From the NCBI GenBank assembly GCA_024138025.1, contig JAMXBD010000168.1, forward strand, positions 1,426,001 to 1,490,000: DNA of 64,000 nucleotides. Direction: 5' to 3'. The DNA comes from Combretum micranthum (taxonomy: Eukaryota > Streptophyta > Magnoliopsida > Myrtales > Combretaceae). Below are positions 49,197 through 62,078 of the stretch, one piece after another; positions within the stretch are counted from its first letter, which is position 1, and every line of letters begins with the position of its first letter. The notes beneath the pieces were generated by a model. It saw only the letters and a program-made list of their open reading frames with translations, was not told where the DNA came from and did no database searches. The position numbers and the translations under genes are program-made.

Positions 49197-50334
49197 TGGG
49201 TAAATTTATTTAATGTATCAATATTTTGAGTAGATAAAAAAATATAATATTTTACAAAATAAATCAAATAAGATATCGATGTCATATGAAATTCATTTAA
49301 GGTATCAATATATAGATTATTTTTTTAATATTCAATTGTGGATATAACTAAATCTCGATAAATAAATATTTAATAAATTAATAATCTCAATTATATAATA
49401 ATTTACTTCGATCTTGACTTTGGCTAACATAATAAATCAATAATTTTACTAGATATATAAGATAATAATTCAAAAAGAAATCTTTAAGATCCAATAAAAA
49501 TATAAATTAATAAATTCATCAAATATATAAAAAATTTCATATAAAGTTTTTTCAAACTACTTCTATTCTTTTAAAATTTTATTCTTTCCTAAAATATACA
49601 TCTAAAGATATTCATTTCTTTTTTTTTTCTTATGTTATAAAATTTATTATTTCATTTTATATTTATGCATTATAAATTTTGAAATTTTTTATATATACAC
49701 TATATATGCATTTTATCTATATTTATTTTTAGTTTTCATTAATAAGTTATATTTAAATTTTGTAAAAAATATAAAAAAATATTTGTAAATTAATAAATAT
49801 TAATATATTAATAAATTATTTATTTATCAATAAATAAATAATTTTTATATATTAATATTTTTATTGGTCCTAACAATATTATTTTATATATATTTTGATG
49901 TATTTTGTTTGAATTATTACGTAAAACCTTAATTCGTTTTTTCAACAAATGGAAATGTTAATATCTTAATGTTTGGTTTGTTTTATCGTAATGGAATTAT
50001 TATTAAGTCTTTATCACTATAGAATAATTATTCCCTAGTTTGGTTTATTAAAAATTCTACTATAAAGATGCTTCTTCTATGTAACATGTAACTAATAATG
50101 AGTTCTAATTTTTTTTTTTTTTTTGGGTTCAGTTGAGGAATTACAATTCCTTATAGAATGCAACTATTTTCTTTTTGCCAAAAATTCCCCCAATTGGAAA
50201 ATAAAGGAATCACAACTCCTTCCAACTAATTCGATTTCAATAAACTAAATATAACATAGATGAATAATGTCCCAAAACATTGATTCATTTTTTTAAATCA
50301 CTCGAAATGTAGATACCTTAAATAAATTTATCCT
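49197..50334. mobile_element. AT-rich element with long inverted termini
   Basis: GGGTAAATTTATTTAATGTA at the left is mirrored by TACCTTAAATAAATTTATCC at the right. About 25 bases are inverted with few mismatches. The 1.1-kb interior is AT-rich and non-coding. I could not define a target duplication, so the class is open. Confidence 0.45.
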
Positions 50335-52932
50335 CAAATATTAGATGCATTTGGGTAATCCTATGATATGGGATAACCACTCATACATTGCTTAATTGGG
50401 TAGAGTTGAAGTAGGTATTAAAAGTCATAAAGTAGAGCACAGGTACAAATTATCTTGAACTTGCTCTCACAAGATATGGTACGTGTATAAGGTGCTCATA
50501 CATTGTACCTGCCTTGGAACGTATACTCTAATGTATAGATGAAACAGGTTCTAATGTATCATATATCTACCTTAATACATATGATAAAATAATGTTAATT
50601 TATAAGAAATAAATAATAACACTCCATTTTTTATTTTATTTTATTACCACTTATGTTCAAGATTTATTTGTTAGGTACCCTTCGAAAATTTAATAATAGA
50701 AGAACTTATACTATTTTATTTTAGAAGAACTTGTTATTTTTATATTAAAAGAACTATGATTATATATGTATGTACTTGCACTCACAAATTATATAAAAAT
50801 GTTGTTTATCTTCTAAGAATAATTAATGCAGAAGTAGCTCCAAAGTTTATAACTCTGAAAGTTTTTGCAATTCTATAATATTGTTTAATATTACATAAAT
50901 AGGTTTTACAAATATTTGTTACAAGTTTCAACTTTCACACACATTGCAAAACTTCTAATATTATCAAATTAATTTTAAAATTCTTTTTCCACACAATGTT
51001 TATATTAAATATATGAAAATAAGATAGTTTTATATATTACAAGAAATCATATCAAATATTATAAAATTTAAGAAAGAAAAAAAAAAACATAGAGATTTTA
51101 CCTAAAAAAAATTATATATTCCATGAGGTACCTTATAGGCTTGTACCATGTAAGTTTTACAGGGTAAAAGGCATAATGTGCCACAAATCAGGTTTGAGTA
51201 CAAAATTTAATACATTGTATCTTATAGAGAATGATATAGGTAGTACTTCAAATGTTGCCAACCATATACCTATTCACCCACATCAAATATTGTTACTACT
51301 TTATGTAAATTACCCTTTATGTATGAGCTGTCATTTACAAAGTGAAACATTATATAAAATGTAATATCTGAATTGTATATAATAAAAAAATTTTCAATAA
51401 TCTAATATTGTCGAATAAATATACATACGAATTGCGTACATCATAATATTACACTATCGATAATACAAGATAATAAATTATAAAGCAAGATAACAATAAA
51501 TTCATATTTTATTATAATGGCTCATTACCTTTTATTATCATTTATAAAAAGGAATAAACTTTATTTATACAAACTACATCTTTTGGAAACAGTCCAATAA
51601 TATATTTTGATAAGATTCTTATTAATTAGTTGTAATAGATTTTAATATAATATTAAAGGACATTTAAGTAATTTTCCAAAACTTCAAATATTTACTTAAT
51701 TATATTGATATATATTTTCATAATATTTTCGAGTTGAAAAGATGGGAAGAAGGACCAAAATGGTAAAGAGGAAATACAAAAGGAGAGGAATGCTACAATT
51801 ATACATTTATACACACACACACACATATTAAATTATTAAATATTACATCCAAAGATATGGAATTTACTATTCCATCATTAATATATATATATGTGTGTGT
51901 ATCTATTACTATCAAGTAAATCTTGCTTATTTTTGTCAAAAAAAAAAAAATATATGCTAAATAGTTTTTTTTCTTTATAAAAGCTATCCACATCGTTTTT
52001 ACTCTCTTATATAATTGTGGGTGTATTTCTCTTTTCAATAATAACTGCGCGCATACTTTACTCTCTCCTATTGTAACTGTTTTATAAATTTTTATTTTTT
52101 AATAATTGTCTTATTTTAATTAATTTTCTTTTTAATAATTATTTATATTTAATTTAACCATTGTACTATTATAACTATTTTTTTCCACATGCAGAGGGCG
52201 GTTACACCTTCAGTATTATTATATATCTATTACTATTAAACCAATCATTGATAATTAGTGAAAAAAAATATTAGCCTTATCTTGTTTTTTTATTCTTATC
52301 TTATAATAATTATAGATGATTGTTACTTCTTCTTTCTCTCTACTTTTTCTTTCCTTCTCTCTGGATTAAAAACATTTCTCATTTTTTACTTTTTTTATAA
52401 CTGTTTCGTTTTTTTTTTTTCATACTCATATTTTTTAACTGCTTTTTTTTTTAGCGTACATGATACGGGTGCATCATACACTAATATATATATATATATA
52501 TATGAGAGAGAATGTGTTCATATCATTGGAGGGAAGGGGCTTGCTAATGGCGGCATTGAAAATCATTGCTGTCAATTTTTAATCTCGACATGAATCGATA
52601 TTTTAGGTTCCCATCCTCCTTCAATGTTTCTGGTCCACTTGTCCTGTTTCCAAATTACATGGCACTTCGCATTTCGGTACATGCCCACTGCCCATTCCTT
52701 TTTTGTCATTAAGTTGGTGGAGGAATGCGATTGGACTGAATTTTGATCTCGTTTGTCTGACTACATCATTTTAGTGTGATATTTTTATTATTTTTAAATA
52801 AAAATTTATTAAAAAATAAATTATAAAAAAATAAATATCAATAAAAAACTAATAGTTTTATTCATAAATCGATCAAACAGATACGATATATATATGATAC
52901 AAATAAGTTGCAGATACAAATATACACATAGG
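50335..52932. other. AT-rich intergenic DNA, no gene recognised
   Basis: Includes short TA and CA microsatellites (about 51812-51827, 51880-51900, 52484-52503) and many homopolymers. The open frame near 52258-52593 is low-complexity Phe/Ser/Tyr and is not considered coding. Confidence 0.5.
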
Positions 52933-53807
52933 CACGTTCTAGAACGAAATCTAACCAGAACCTGAACCACAAGTTTCTGGTATTGAAAATGTGGAATCGA
53001 TGGTTCTCGGTTCCAGTTTTGGAACCATAGATCAATCTTTTTTTTTTAATAAAATGAAAATAAATGAATTTTAATTTTTAATAAAATAAAATTTAAATTT
53101 AAAATAATTAATTATTGGATGTACAAGTGGTAAGTTATTTAATCAAAAATTTTTAAAATTTGTTTAGAATGCGTATTTATTTATACAAACACAACTAAAC
53201 CAATATCAATTATAGTTAATAGTATGAGATTACAAAATTCTCTAGAGTATAAAACGAAAATTACAATATAAAAAATAATCTTGGGAAATGAATTTTGCTT
53301 TTACGAGAAATTTATATAAACTAAATTATATATGATTTTAAACACAACTAAACCAATACTGATTGTAGTTAGTAGTATGAGATTGCAAAATACTCTAGAG
53401 TATAAAACGAAAATTGCAATACAAAAAATAGTCTCATGTTATTAAGGAAATGAATTTTGCTTTTAGGATAAATTTATATAAACTAAATTATATATGATTT
53501 TAAGTTATATTTATTCTATTGTTGATAATAGCATATTAAATATTGTAAAACAGGTAATAAATTTCATCATTAGTGTACATATTAATAATTATATATTTAA
53601 TATAATTTTTTAATTTTTTTCTCTAATGTTTTTTTAATGGAATTGGTTAGAACTGTTAGACTGCCAGTCCCACCGGGTTCTAGATCATAGAACCACCTAG
53701 AAATAAAAAAATCGGCAGTTCTTTAGCAGACTGATTCTGGTTCTAGAACTGCTGATGACGTTCTGGTTTAGTTCATGGTTTGGAACTAAACCGTGTTCAT
53801 GTCTATA
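52933..53807. mobile_element. Degenerate hAT-like MITE
   Basis: The left end TAGGCACGTTCTAGAACG and right end CGTGTTCATGTCTA are imperfect inverted termini, with 'ggttcc/ggaacc' subterminal motifs on both sides. TATACACA / TATAAATA flank it (6 of 8 match). It carries an internal tandem duplication. No ORF. Confidence 0.5.
53188..53502. repeat. Tandem duplication, 153 and 162 bp units
   Basis: Unit 1 (53188-53340) and unit 2 (53341-53502) both start ACACAACTAAACCAATA and end AAATTATATATGATTTTA. They differ by scattered substitutions and a 9-bp gain near 53440 in unit 2. Confidence 0.85.
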
Positions 53808-55249
53808 TAAATAAGATACAAATAAAAATCCAAAAATCCAAACAAACACACGATCTCACAATATCGATACCCAATACACAAGTTACAAATTCGATTAAAA
53901 TATTAACAAACCATGCATTCATAATGCATATGCTTAAAATTATATATAGATATGTGTAGATGATATTACGATTGATGATTATAGATTACCATGTTAAGAT
54001 AAGAAAAGTGAATTTCATGAATTTTAAAAATTGTTTTTTGAAAAATTTTGCAGTAGTTACCCAATCTAATGTTTATATATTATATATATATATATTCCTT
54101 CTTTTCTCTCTCTCCTTTCTCCTCATACAGGGCTATTCCGTAAATAAAAATAAAATAAATTTTATAAAAACTATGACAACAAAGTAATCCTTCCCAATTT
54201 AATTATATGCTCCAAATTTAACTGTGTATAACGGAAACTCGAACCCTTAGCAAGTCAAAAAATAGTCCTCGGACTCGAAGGGTTTGGAGTGGGATGGCGG
54301 TCCAATTGCAACATGCATGTCAAGCAGGGGTGGGCAGAAAGTCGGTTGAACCGCCGAATCAAAATTGCAGTTTTTTCATACAGTTTAGATTGCTGTCCAG
54401 ATTTTTTCACACATATAATGCTTCGGTTCGTTGCATATCCAAACTGCACCTACTAATCCGAGCCGAACCATTTGGAATATGAGGGAAGGAAGAAAAAAAA
54501 AAATCGACTAAAGAGTGTAGATTAAAGATTATATTAGAAACCTAAATAATATTCAACCATAATCATAATTCCTGATATTTTGAGTCATCTCTCAATCTTC
54601 CATTCACACTTCTCTTCTCTTTACGTTTCATGTTCTTATTAGAATAATAAAACCTTGCTATTTCGTTCAAATGATGTTTCCTTTCATTTCTACTCACTCC
54701 TTTCTGATGTATGCATGGTTTGAAAGCCGTTTCGATTTGGAAGCCTTTACCGATTTTGAATTCTAAGTGAAAACATTAATTAATTGGTTAATTACCAAAA
54801 TAACTCAATGATATATTAAATAATATGGGGGGAAAATAAAAAGATATCTAAGCCCTGTATGTTTGGGAAAAAACTAGTTGTTAATGGAAAGAGCTTTTTT
54901 TCCTTAAAGAGGTTTTCCTAAAAAGTAACATATTTTTAGGTATTTGATTTTTTTTTTCAAATACTTGGATAATGAAAATATTATGGTAATTAATAATATA
55001 ATATATTCAATAATAAGAAATAAATCTACTTAAATAAAAAGAAAAATAAAAATTTAATAACAAATATTATTGATGGTAAATGATTAACAGATGAAGCTCA
55101 TAAATTAATGAGAAAATAACTTGCGTTTTTAAAATTTGTAAGATCTTTTCTAAAAAATAAATTATAAATGAGTCTCTATTTTTTGAAACAATAATATTTT
55201 TAAATAATTGTTCAACTTTTCTTTAGACAAACATAAAATGTATATATAT
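53808..55249. other. Intergenic DNA; fragment of another hAT MITE
   Basis: CAGGGGTGGGCA at 54325 followed by 'gtcggttgaacc' is a typical hAT MITE left end. GC-richer sequence continues to about 54480, but no matching right end is visible. The rest is AT-rich with no gene. Confidence 0.4.
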
Positions 55250-55895
55250 ATATATTTTTTCTTGAAAATATTTTCATCAAAAGAAATCGCGTCTTACTTA
55301 TGTATTAACATTTATTAAGATAACGCAATCAAGGCTAATTAAGGAAAATTTTTTTGATAAATATCTAAAAGTATCCAAGAGATCCTTACCTTTCACCTGA
55401 TGATTTGACTGGGGATATTTATCTCACATTGCTCTATGATTGAAAGTTTGCCAGTTCACGTGGAAAGTAAAATTGTAATCTTATACAGTGCTATTTTGGC
55501 CATGAGGAATATGCGTGTACCAAAAAGTCTTCTCAAGACAGCATTTGACAGTATTTTAAGGTCAAAATATCGTTGGATTAATATTTCTTAACGCCGACCG
55601 ACAAAGGAAACATATTTTTCATATTATTATTAGTAAGCATGTAGATCTTCACCTTCGCCAGTGGAATGAAGTTGACTGAAGAAATATATAAATTTTTCTG
55701 GTTAAGTAAGAGTTCTGACTTTTGTTCAATGTATTAATAAGTTGTAAATAAGTAATAATAAAATTTTGATATGCAATGGTTTTTATAAAAAAATATATTG
55801 TATTATTTTGTAAACTATCTAGCTACAATGTCTATTATAAATCATAATAATAATTATTAGTATTTGCTTATTATTTATTAGTACATATAATATAT
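55250..55895. repeat. Direct repeat copy 1 flanking a gypsy fragment
   Basis: From 'ttttcttgaaaatattttcat' to 'gtacatataatatat' this stretch matches 57910-58798 almost throughout. Non-coding. The junction with the gypsy fragment follows directly at 55896. Confidence 0.8.
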
Positions 55896-57945
55896 GATAC
55901 GGTAGGACAGTTAAAGACTATCGGTGTTGAATTGAAGGCCGCTAGCCTTGAGACAGTGTTAAAGTGAAGAAAAACTCTCAGATTGTATAACGGTCTAGAT
56001 CACGGCCGTGTTCGTGTTGTAGAAGGTAATGCCAACATTCAATGATGCTGGTGTATACTTCTAAGCTATCAGCATACAGTGTCAAGGTTGCCAGCTTACT
56101 TTATCAGTTTATGTTTCATATAAGTTTTAATTTATTTGTTTTATTGAGACTATAAATAGTGTGTTTTAAGGTTTCTAAAAAACTAACTCATATTTTGTAT
56201 TTGAAAACCCTATTTTGAGATGTTCTTTCCGAAAAGTTGCAATCTTTGCAATTGATTTATCCTAGAAATCATCCGATGAGATTGATTTCTGTTGTTTTAT
56301 ACTTTCACGCTGCGTTAAAGTGGTATCAAAGTATGATAAAACCCTGCAAAGATGTTTTCAAACGAGGGTTTTGACGGCGATCGTATTCGTGACGATGTTC
56401 AGGATACGGGAGTTCGAGAAGCTAAGGTTCCTATGCCAGTAACCGATACCATGGATCAAAGACTCCAACAAATAGAGCAGCTTGTTGAAGATTTGGTTGG
56501 ACATTTCAACGCGATGGTAGTAAATATTAACAGGGATAGGAATATTGGTGGGAGACGACTAAAGGCAAGAGACACTTACAGCAGTCTTATTAATTGACCT
56601 GTCGCTGCAAATCGATGGCACAAATATCTTATGTATACTCCACTAAGGAGGATGGGATCTTATATGAAAATAGACAACCACAGAAAAGGTGAGGTGGTGA
56701 TGGTGGTGGCAAATATCGAAGAGGCTACTATGGGTATGATTAAGGAGATAATAGAGATTTTTGCCTAAAGATAGATATTCCTAATTTTAATGGCAATTTA
56801 AATATTGAGGAGTTTCTAGGTTGGTTAGTTGAAGTAGATAAATTTTTCGATTATATGAAAATTCATGAGGAGCGTGGGGTGCGGTTGGTAGCCTTCCGAT
56901 TGAAAGGTGGTGCATCAGTCTAGTAGGAGAGGTTGCAAAAAAGGAAATACCGTGATGGTAGACAACTAGCGAGGACATGGTGTAAGATGAAGTAGTTGTT
57001 ACAGCAAGATTTCCTTCCTCCCGACTATGAGCAAATTCTGTTCTAATAGTATCAGTGGTGCCATTAAGGACATAGGACTGCAAATGAATATACCACAGAG
57101 TTCATGCGATTGGGGGAGAGGAATAACCTAAGGGAAAGTAAAGGCCAGCAAGTAGCACATTATGTGGATTGCCTGAAATTGCATATCAAGGACAGGATGG
57201 GAGTGGCTGCATTGAGGACTCTGAATGAAGCGAAAAACATGGCCCTTAAGGCTGAGATGATATTACAGAAGGGGAATACTAGATATGAGGGAAACAATAG
57301 TAAAACTGAAGCAAACAAGAATGAAGGGGTTGAGAAGAAGTCAGATGGGAATATTGAGAAAATAGAGGATAAGGCCGCAAGTAAAAAACCTATTGACGCT
57401 AAGGATACACAGAAACATAGTGATCCTTATGCAAAACCTATTTTGAGCAAGTGCTACTGTTGTAATCAACCAGGGCACAACTCTAATGAGTCTCCAAATA
57501 GAAAGAGTTTGAATATTATTGAGAGGGAAGATACTTGTGCACCTAATGGAGAAGAGGAGTATCTTAAAGAGGGTGATGAGGATGTTAGACAGACGAATTT
57601 CATTAAAAAGTTGATGTTGGCCCCTAAATAAGAGGAGGACACCCAAAGATGCCAGATGTTTCGTACCAAGTGTACGATAGGTTAGGATGTGTTTGAACTA
57701 GTTGTTGGTAATAGCAGTTGCGAAAATATTATTGATAGGAAGGTTGTGAAGCAATTGCAGCTACCGGTAGATAAACATCTTAAAACATACACTATAGAGT
57801 GGATTAAAGCAGCTGAGAGGATCGAAGTAAAGGCGAGGTGTAGAGTATCATTCTCGATAAACATGTATGAGGATAGGGTTTATTGTGATATTTTCATAAA
57901 AAAAAATGAAAAACATATTTTTCTTAAATATATTTTCATAAAATA
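55896..57945 (+). pseudogene. Truncated Ty3/gypsy fragment: LTR-like leader, PBS, gag and start of protease
   Basis: 55896-56320 is an LTR-like leader with GCTGG/GCCAGC motifs and an 'actataaatagtg' TATA-like box. A PBS-like TGGTATCAAAG is at 56321-56331. Gag starts at ATG 56352 (MFSNEGFDGDR…) and continues, through a break of about 500 bases with stops, at 57104-57631 to a zinc knuckle CYCCNQPGHNSNES whose last Cys is Ser. A protease start follows at 57682-57890, with FELVVGNSSCENII where the active-site Asp would be expected. RT, RNase H and integrase are missing; the sequence stops at the direct repeat. Confidence 0.7.
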
Positions 57946-58798
57946 AAACCGCGCTTACTTATGTATTAACATTTATTAAGATAACGCAACCGAGGCTAAT
58001 TAAGAATTTTTTTTTTTTAATAAATATCTAAAAGTATCCAAGAGCTTCCTACCTTTCACATTATGATTTGATCGGCCACATTTATCTCACATCGCTCTGT
58101 CATTTTTTTTTTTTTTTTGGGTCAAAGTCACATCGCTCTGTGATTGAAAGTTTACTATTTCACGTGGAAAGTAAAAGCAGAATCTTATACAGTGCTATTT
58201 TGGCCTTGACAAACATGCAAATGTACCAAAAAGTCTCGTGAAGACAGCATTTGATATTATTTTAAGGTCGAAATATAGTTGGATTAATATTTCTTAATGC
58301 AGACCAAGAAAGCGGACATTTTTTTTTTCATATTGGGAGCATATTATAGATATAAATATATATTTTTAATTTTTTATAATAAATTATTTATAAAGAATTA
58401 AATATAAATAAAAAAACCGATAATTTTTATTAAAAAATTAAATATAGATAAAATATAAATATAAATTAAATATATTTACATATATCATTTTAAAAAAAAT
58501 ATAAATAAAAAATAAACCATCCAAACATATATTGTTATTAAGCTTGTAGATCTTCACCTTCGCCTGTGGAATGAAGTTGGCTGAAGAAATATATAAAATA
58601 TTTTGGTTATGTAAGAGTACTAACTTCTGTTCAATGCATTAATAAGTTGTAAATAAGTAATAATTAAATTATGATATGTGATGAATTTTATAAAGCATAT
58701 ATTATATTATTTTATGGGCTATCTAGCTACTATTTCTATAATAAATCATAATAATAATTATTAGTATTTGCTCATCGTTTATTAGTACATATAATATA
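57910..58798. repeat. Direct repeat copy 2 flanking the gypsy fragment
   Basis: Matches 55250-55895 along its length. It carries two gains that copy 1 lacks: a 28-nt T-rich insert with a 13-bp duplication (58088-58141) and about 200 bp of AT-rich sequence (about 58331-58540). Confidence 0.8.
58088..58141. mobile_element. 28-nt poly-T micro-insertion with exact 13-bp target duplication
   Basis: CACATCGCTCTGT lies at 58088-58100 and 58129-58141 around CA, 17 T and GGGTCAAAGT. The paralogous copy at about 55421-55440 has a single CACATTGCTCTAT and no insert, so the insertion is shown directly. On the minus strand it reads as ten bases followed by poly-A. Confidence 0.75.
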
Positions 58799-60749
58799 CA
58801 GGTATGAATAGATATGTCTCCGGGTTGAGTCTGAAATGAGACTCGATCTGGATCGGGCACTGATTTAACCTCTATAGATTGGACCCGATGGGTCGAATCG
58901 TACCAAAAAATAGGATTGTCGAGTCCAAGACGGATCTACTTGTTGGACTCGCAGAATCGACGGATCCATATGGGTCTATCCCTATAAAATTAAAAAAAGA
59001 AAAAAAAATAAATTAATGTAAAGGCGATGGGTCGGACTTGTCTCGACTCGCCTCTTAACCTAGCGGGTCCATGGATAGACTCGCCCTGTTCCCTCCCTGA
59101 GGAGATTATGGATCCTTTATTTTTAGATTCGGACCTGAAGATTATTTGCCAACAACTACTTACTAAATAAGATGGGTCCAAGAACTTCATATCATGTAAT
59201 ATATGCTATATGTATGGTTATGCATAACGTTATATAATTGTAATCCAATCCAATAATAGTTAATAGTCAAACTAACAAGTGATTAATGAATCTTTCATTT
59301 CATTTGATCAACATTTGTCATTAATGTTAAAGTTATATTCATTACCAAAAATTTTATTGTAAATTGTTAGTACTTCTTTAACACAAGCCACATAAAACTT
59401 TAATCACATGAGATGGTGCAATCTCCTTCCCTCAAATGTGCAAGACCCAATCACATTATTTAAGGATTAGGCACGGTTCTTTTCCCTTTTTAATTGTATG
59501 ATTAGGTTCAATATTATTATTCTTGAAGTTTGCCAGGAGCCACATCCTAGTGAATGGTGACATTCCTTAGCCTCTTCGATCAATTCTCTAACTCTAAAAG
59601 TGAGTTGACAGACATACACCAGCTTTTGCTCTTTGGTGTTGTCCTTGAATCATACACTCAAAGGTAGAGGGATTTTGATAGCACTAAAGACAGTTATGCT
59701 CCTATGTCTATGTTCCTAAACACACACCACTTTTTCAAGAGTATTCATGGCATATCAAGCCCCAAATACATAGGCACATAATACATCGATATGAATATCA
59801 TGAGTTGCCCTATAATAAAACCCGTCCCAATTCTTTAGTAAATAAGATTCTTTTGATCATTTTTTCACATGTACTTGCAATAGCATTTAAATAATGCCCA
59901 TTGATTTCACTAGTTTCAGCATGTTCTTTATAAATTCAACACAAAATAAGAAACGGTATCTCTAGCGCGTAAATGATTGTGAGTTCATGTTCTCATCATT
60001 CTTCATAATCACGTTACCAGGGTCTTCATTTTAAAAAATATGTCACCCAACGGCATTACCAAAACTAACATATTACTATTAAAAGGCCTAGAGCAAGAAG
60101 CCATCTTACTTTGATGCCAATTATAACACATGCATCAACTTAATGACAATTAATAGCTAGATTGACGAATGATTAGTGATTCTTTTTATCCTTAACTTCT
60201 ATTGATCTGATATCCTCTTCATTGACTACTATACACCACTGTCATTAGCATTTGGTTGCATAATTTTTCATGGTACCATGTTTAGTTACTAAATATATTT
60301 GAAATTGGATAAAACTTAATAATTTTACCCTTATATTTTATGATAAAAAAATATTAAAATTGGACAAAAATAAAATCTATAAGAATTTTGTCCAAGGTTG
60401 TCTCATATGGTGCATACCAAACATGGTATAGAGAATTATACCATTGAATACTTTTTATACTATGATGTTTAGTCCTTCGTGTCCTTTCTAATTCTTACGA
60501 TCAAGCACTAGCATAATGTTTATAAGTTGCCTCTAGGAAATATGTATTTATTATTGTACGAACTTCTGTATATATACCAATATATATAACCTGCAATTTT
60601 TAGTTAGATTCGTCCAACCTACGTACCACTTTTGAAATTTATTAAACTAAAACCAAATTAAAATGAAAAAGAAAATGTTTGCTACACAGTCACTTACATT
60701 TGCTTAATATATGCTTAATCCTCTAATATTTGTGTTTGAATCTTTATAT
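58799..60749. other. Intergenic DNA, no gene recognised
   Basis: 58840-59180 is GC-richer with repeated GGGTC/GACCC motifs and may be a degraded MITE. About 59390-60130 is moderately GC and could be an old gene or element remnant. A PBS-like TTGGCATCAAAG reads on the minus strand at 60108-60120, but no open frame or domain was recognised. Confidence 0.35.
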
Positions 60750-60987
60750 TGTTAACACTTTATTTGACATAATAAAATATATTAAAATGAAAGATTGTGA
60801 AAGGAACAAAAAACTGGTAAGACTAGTCAAATAATGTATTTAATATAAATTCAAACAATGTAATTAATATAGTAGCAGGACAGATATTCCAATATTATAT
60901 ATATATATATATCTATGTATGTACAAACAAGATATCGAAAATAGAAAAATCTTTTCTAGAAATTGTTCTCCTCTTATATCTTCTTCA
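60750..60987 (+). repeat. Putative 5' LTR of the copia element
   Basis: The right end is fixed by the PBS: …TTCTTCA directly before TGGTATTAGAGCC. For the left end TGTTAACA at 60750 is a plausible start, giving 238 bp. It cannot be verified because the 3' LTR lies outside the window. Confidence 0.35.
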
Positions 60988-61000
60988 TGGTATTAGAGCC
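60988..61000 (+). other. Primer-binding site (initiator tRNA-Met type)
   Basis: TGGTATTAGAGCC differs by one base from the usual TGGTATCAGAGCC of plant copia elements and is followed at once by the gag leader. Confidence 0.75.
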
Positions 61001-61069
61001 TTGGCCGTGCTTCGTAAAAATTTCCGTCATAGGTTCTTAAACCCTGCCAACCTTTTTCTTTCCTTCCCA

Positions 61070-61960
61070 ATGGTAAACGAGAACTCTCCTATTATTGTTC
61101 AAAACACTCAAGAACCTTCAAATCCATTAACTATTATCACAATTCACAACTCAATCAAACTCACCCCTATAAACTATCTCTCTTGGAAAATCCAAATGGA
61201 AGCGATTCTAATCGGCTATGACCTACAGAAGTTCATTGATGGTTCTCATCCTTCTCCTCCAGCTATTATCACAATTAATAACTCAATCACTCCCAATCCA
61301 ACATATCAAACATGGCTAAGACAGGACAAACTTCTATTTGGAGCTCTTATAGGTACTCTTTTACCAAATATTGTACCACTTGTCACTCAATCAAAAACAT
61401 CTCAAGAGGCATGACAAACTTTCGCCAACACTTATGCTCAACCCTCTCGAGGACACATCAAGCAACTCAAGGATAATCTAAAAAACATCACTAAAGGCTT
61501 TCTTTCTATCACAGATTACATGCAAGCTATCAAAACTTGTGCAAATGAGCTTGTTGCCCTTAGCAAAACTCTTAATCAAGAAGATTTGATTGAAAAAAGT
61601 CTTGGAAGGACTTGATGAAAATTATTAATTTGTAATAGATGCGGTAAATAGTCGTGACAATATCATTTCCTTTGATGAACTACATGAAAAACTCATCAAC
61701 AAAGAGTTACTTTTCAAAATTTTCAAGCTCCTCTATTCTACTAGCATTTGCACATCTCTCCAACATGCGCTCAAATCAGTGGTCTGCCCGCAACCGCCCT
61801 TCTCAGTCTGTCAATGGTTCATCTCAATAATTTACCCCTGCTGCAACACATTCCACAAGACCTGCTAACACTTGAGCACATCGCTCAGCCCGATCGTTTC
61901 TTAGTAAATGCCAGCGGTGTCGTGCATAGGGACATGTTGTTTCACAGTGCCCACTATTTT
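61070..61960 (+). pseudogene. Copia gag remnant with CCHC knuckle
   Basis: The frame starts at ATG 61070 and has the copia gag opening (LTPINYLSWKIQMEAIL). It is broken by TGA at 61412-61414 where Trp is expected, by one extra A in an A run near 61600, and by later stops. A zinc knuckle (C-x2-C-x4-H-x4-C) is readable at 61909-61950 with a TAG inside it. Decayed, non-functional. Confidence 0.75.
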
Positions 61961-62078
61961 GCAAACAATATCCTCATGCGCAACCATCACCTCGACCTAC
62001 CGCACCGGCTTAATCTTACATTACACCTCCTTGGGAAGCACAAGCTCGTCACTAACTTAAACTCTTCCGGTCATCCAT

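Noticed and set aside
52258..52593. 111-codon plus-strand frame
   Set aside because: Phe/Ser/Tyr-rich product of T-rich DNA plus a TA repeat; not coding.
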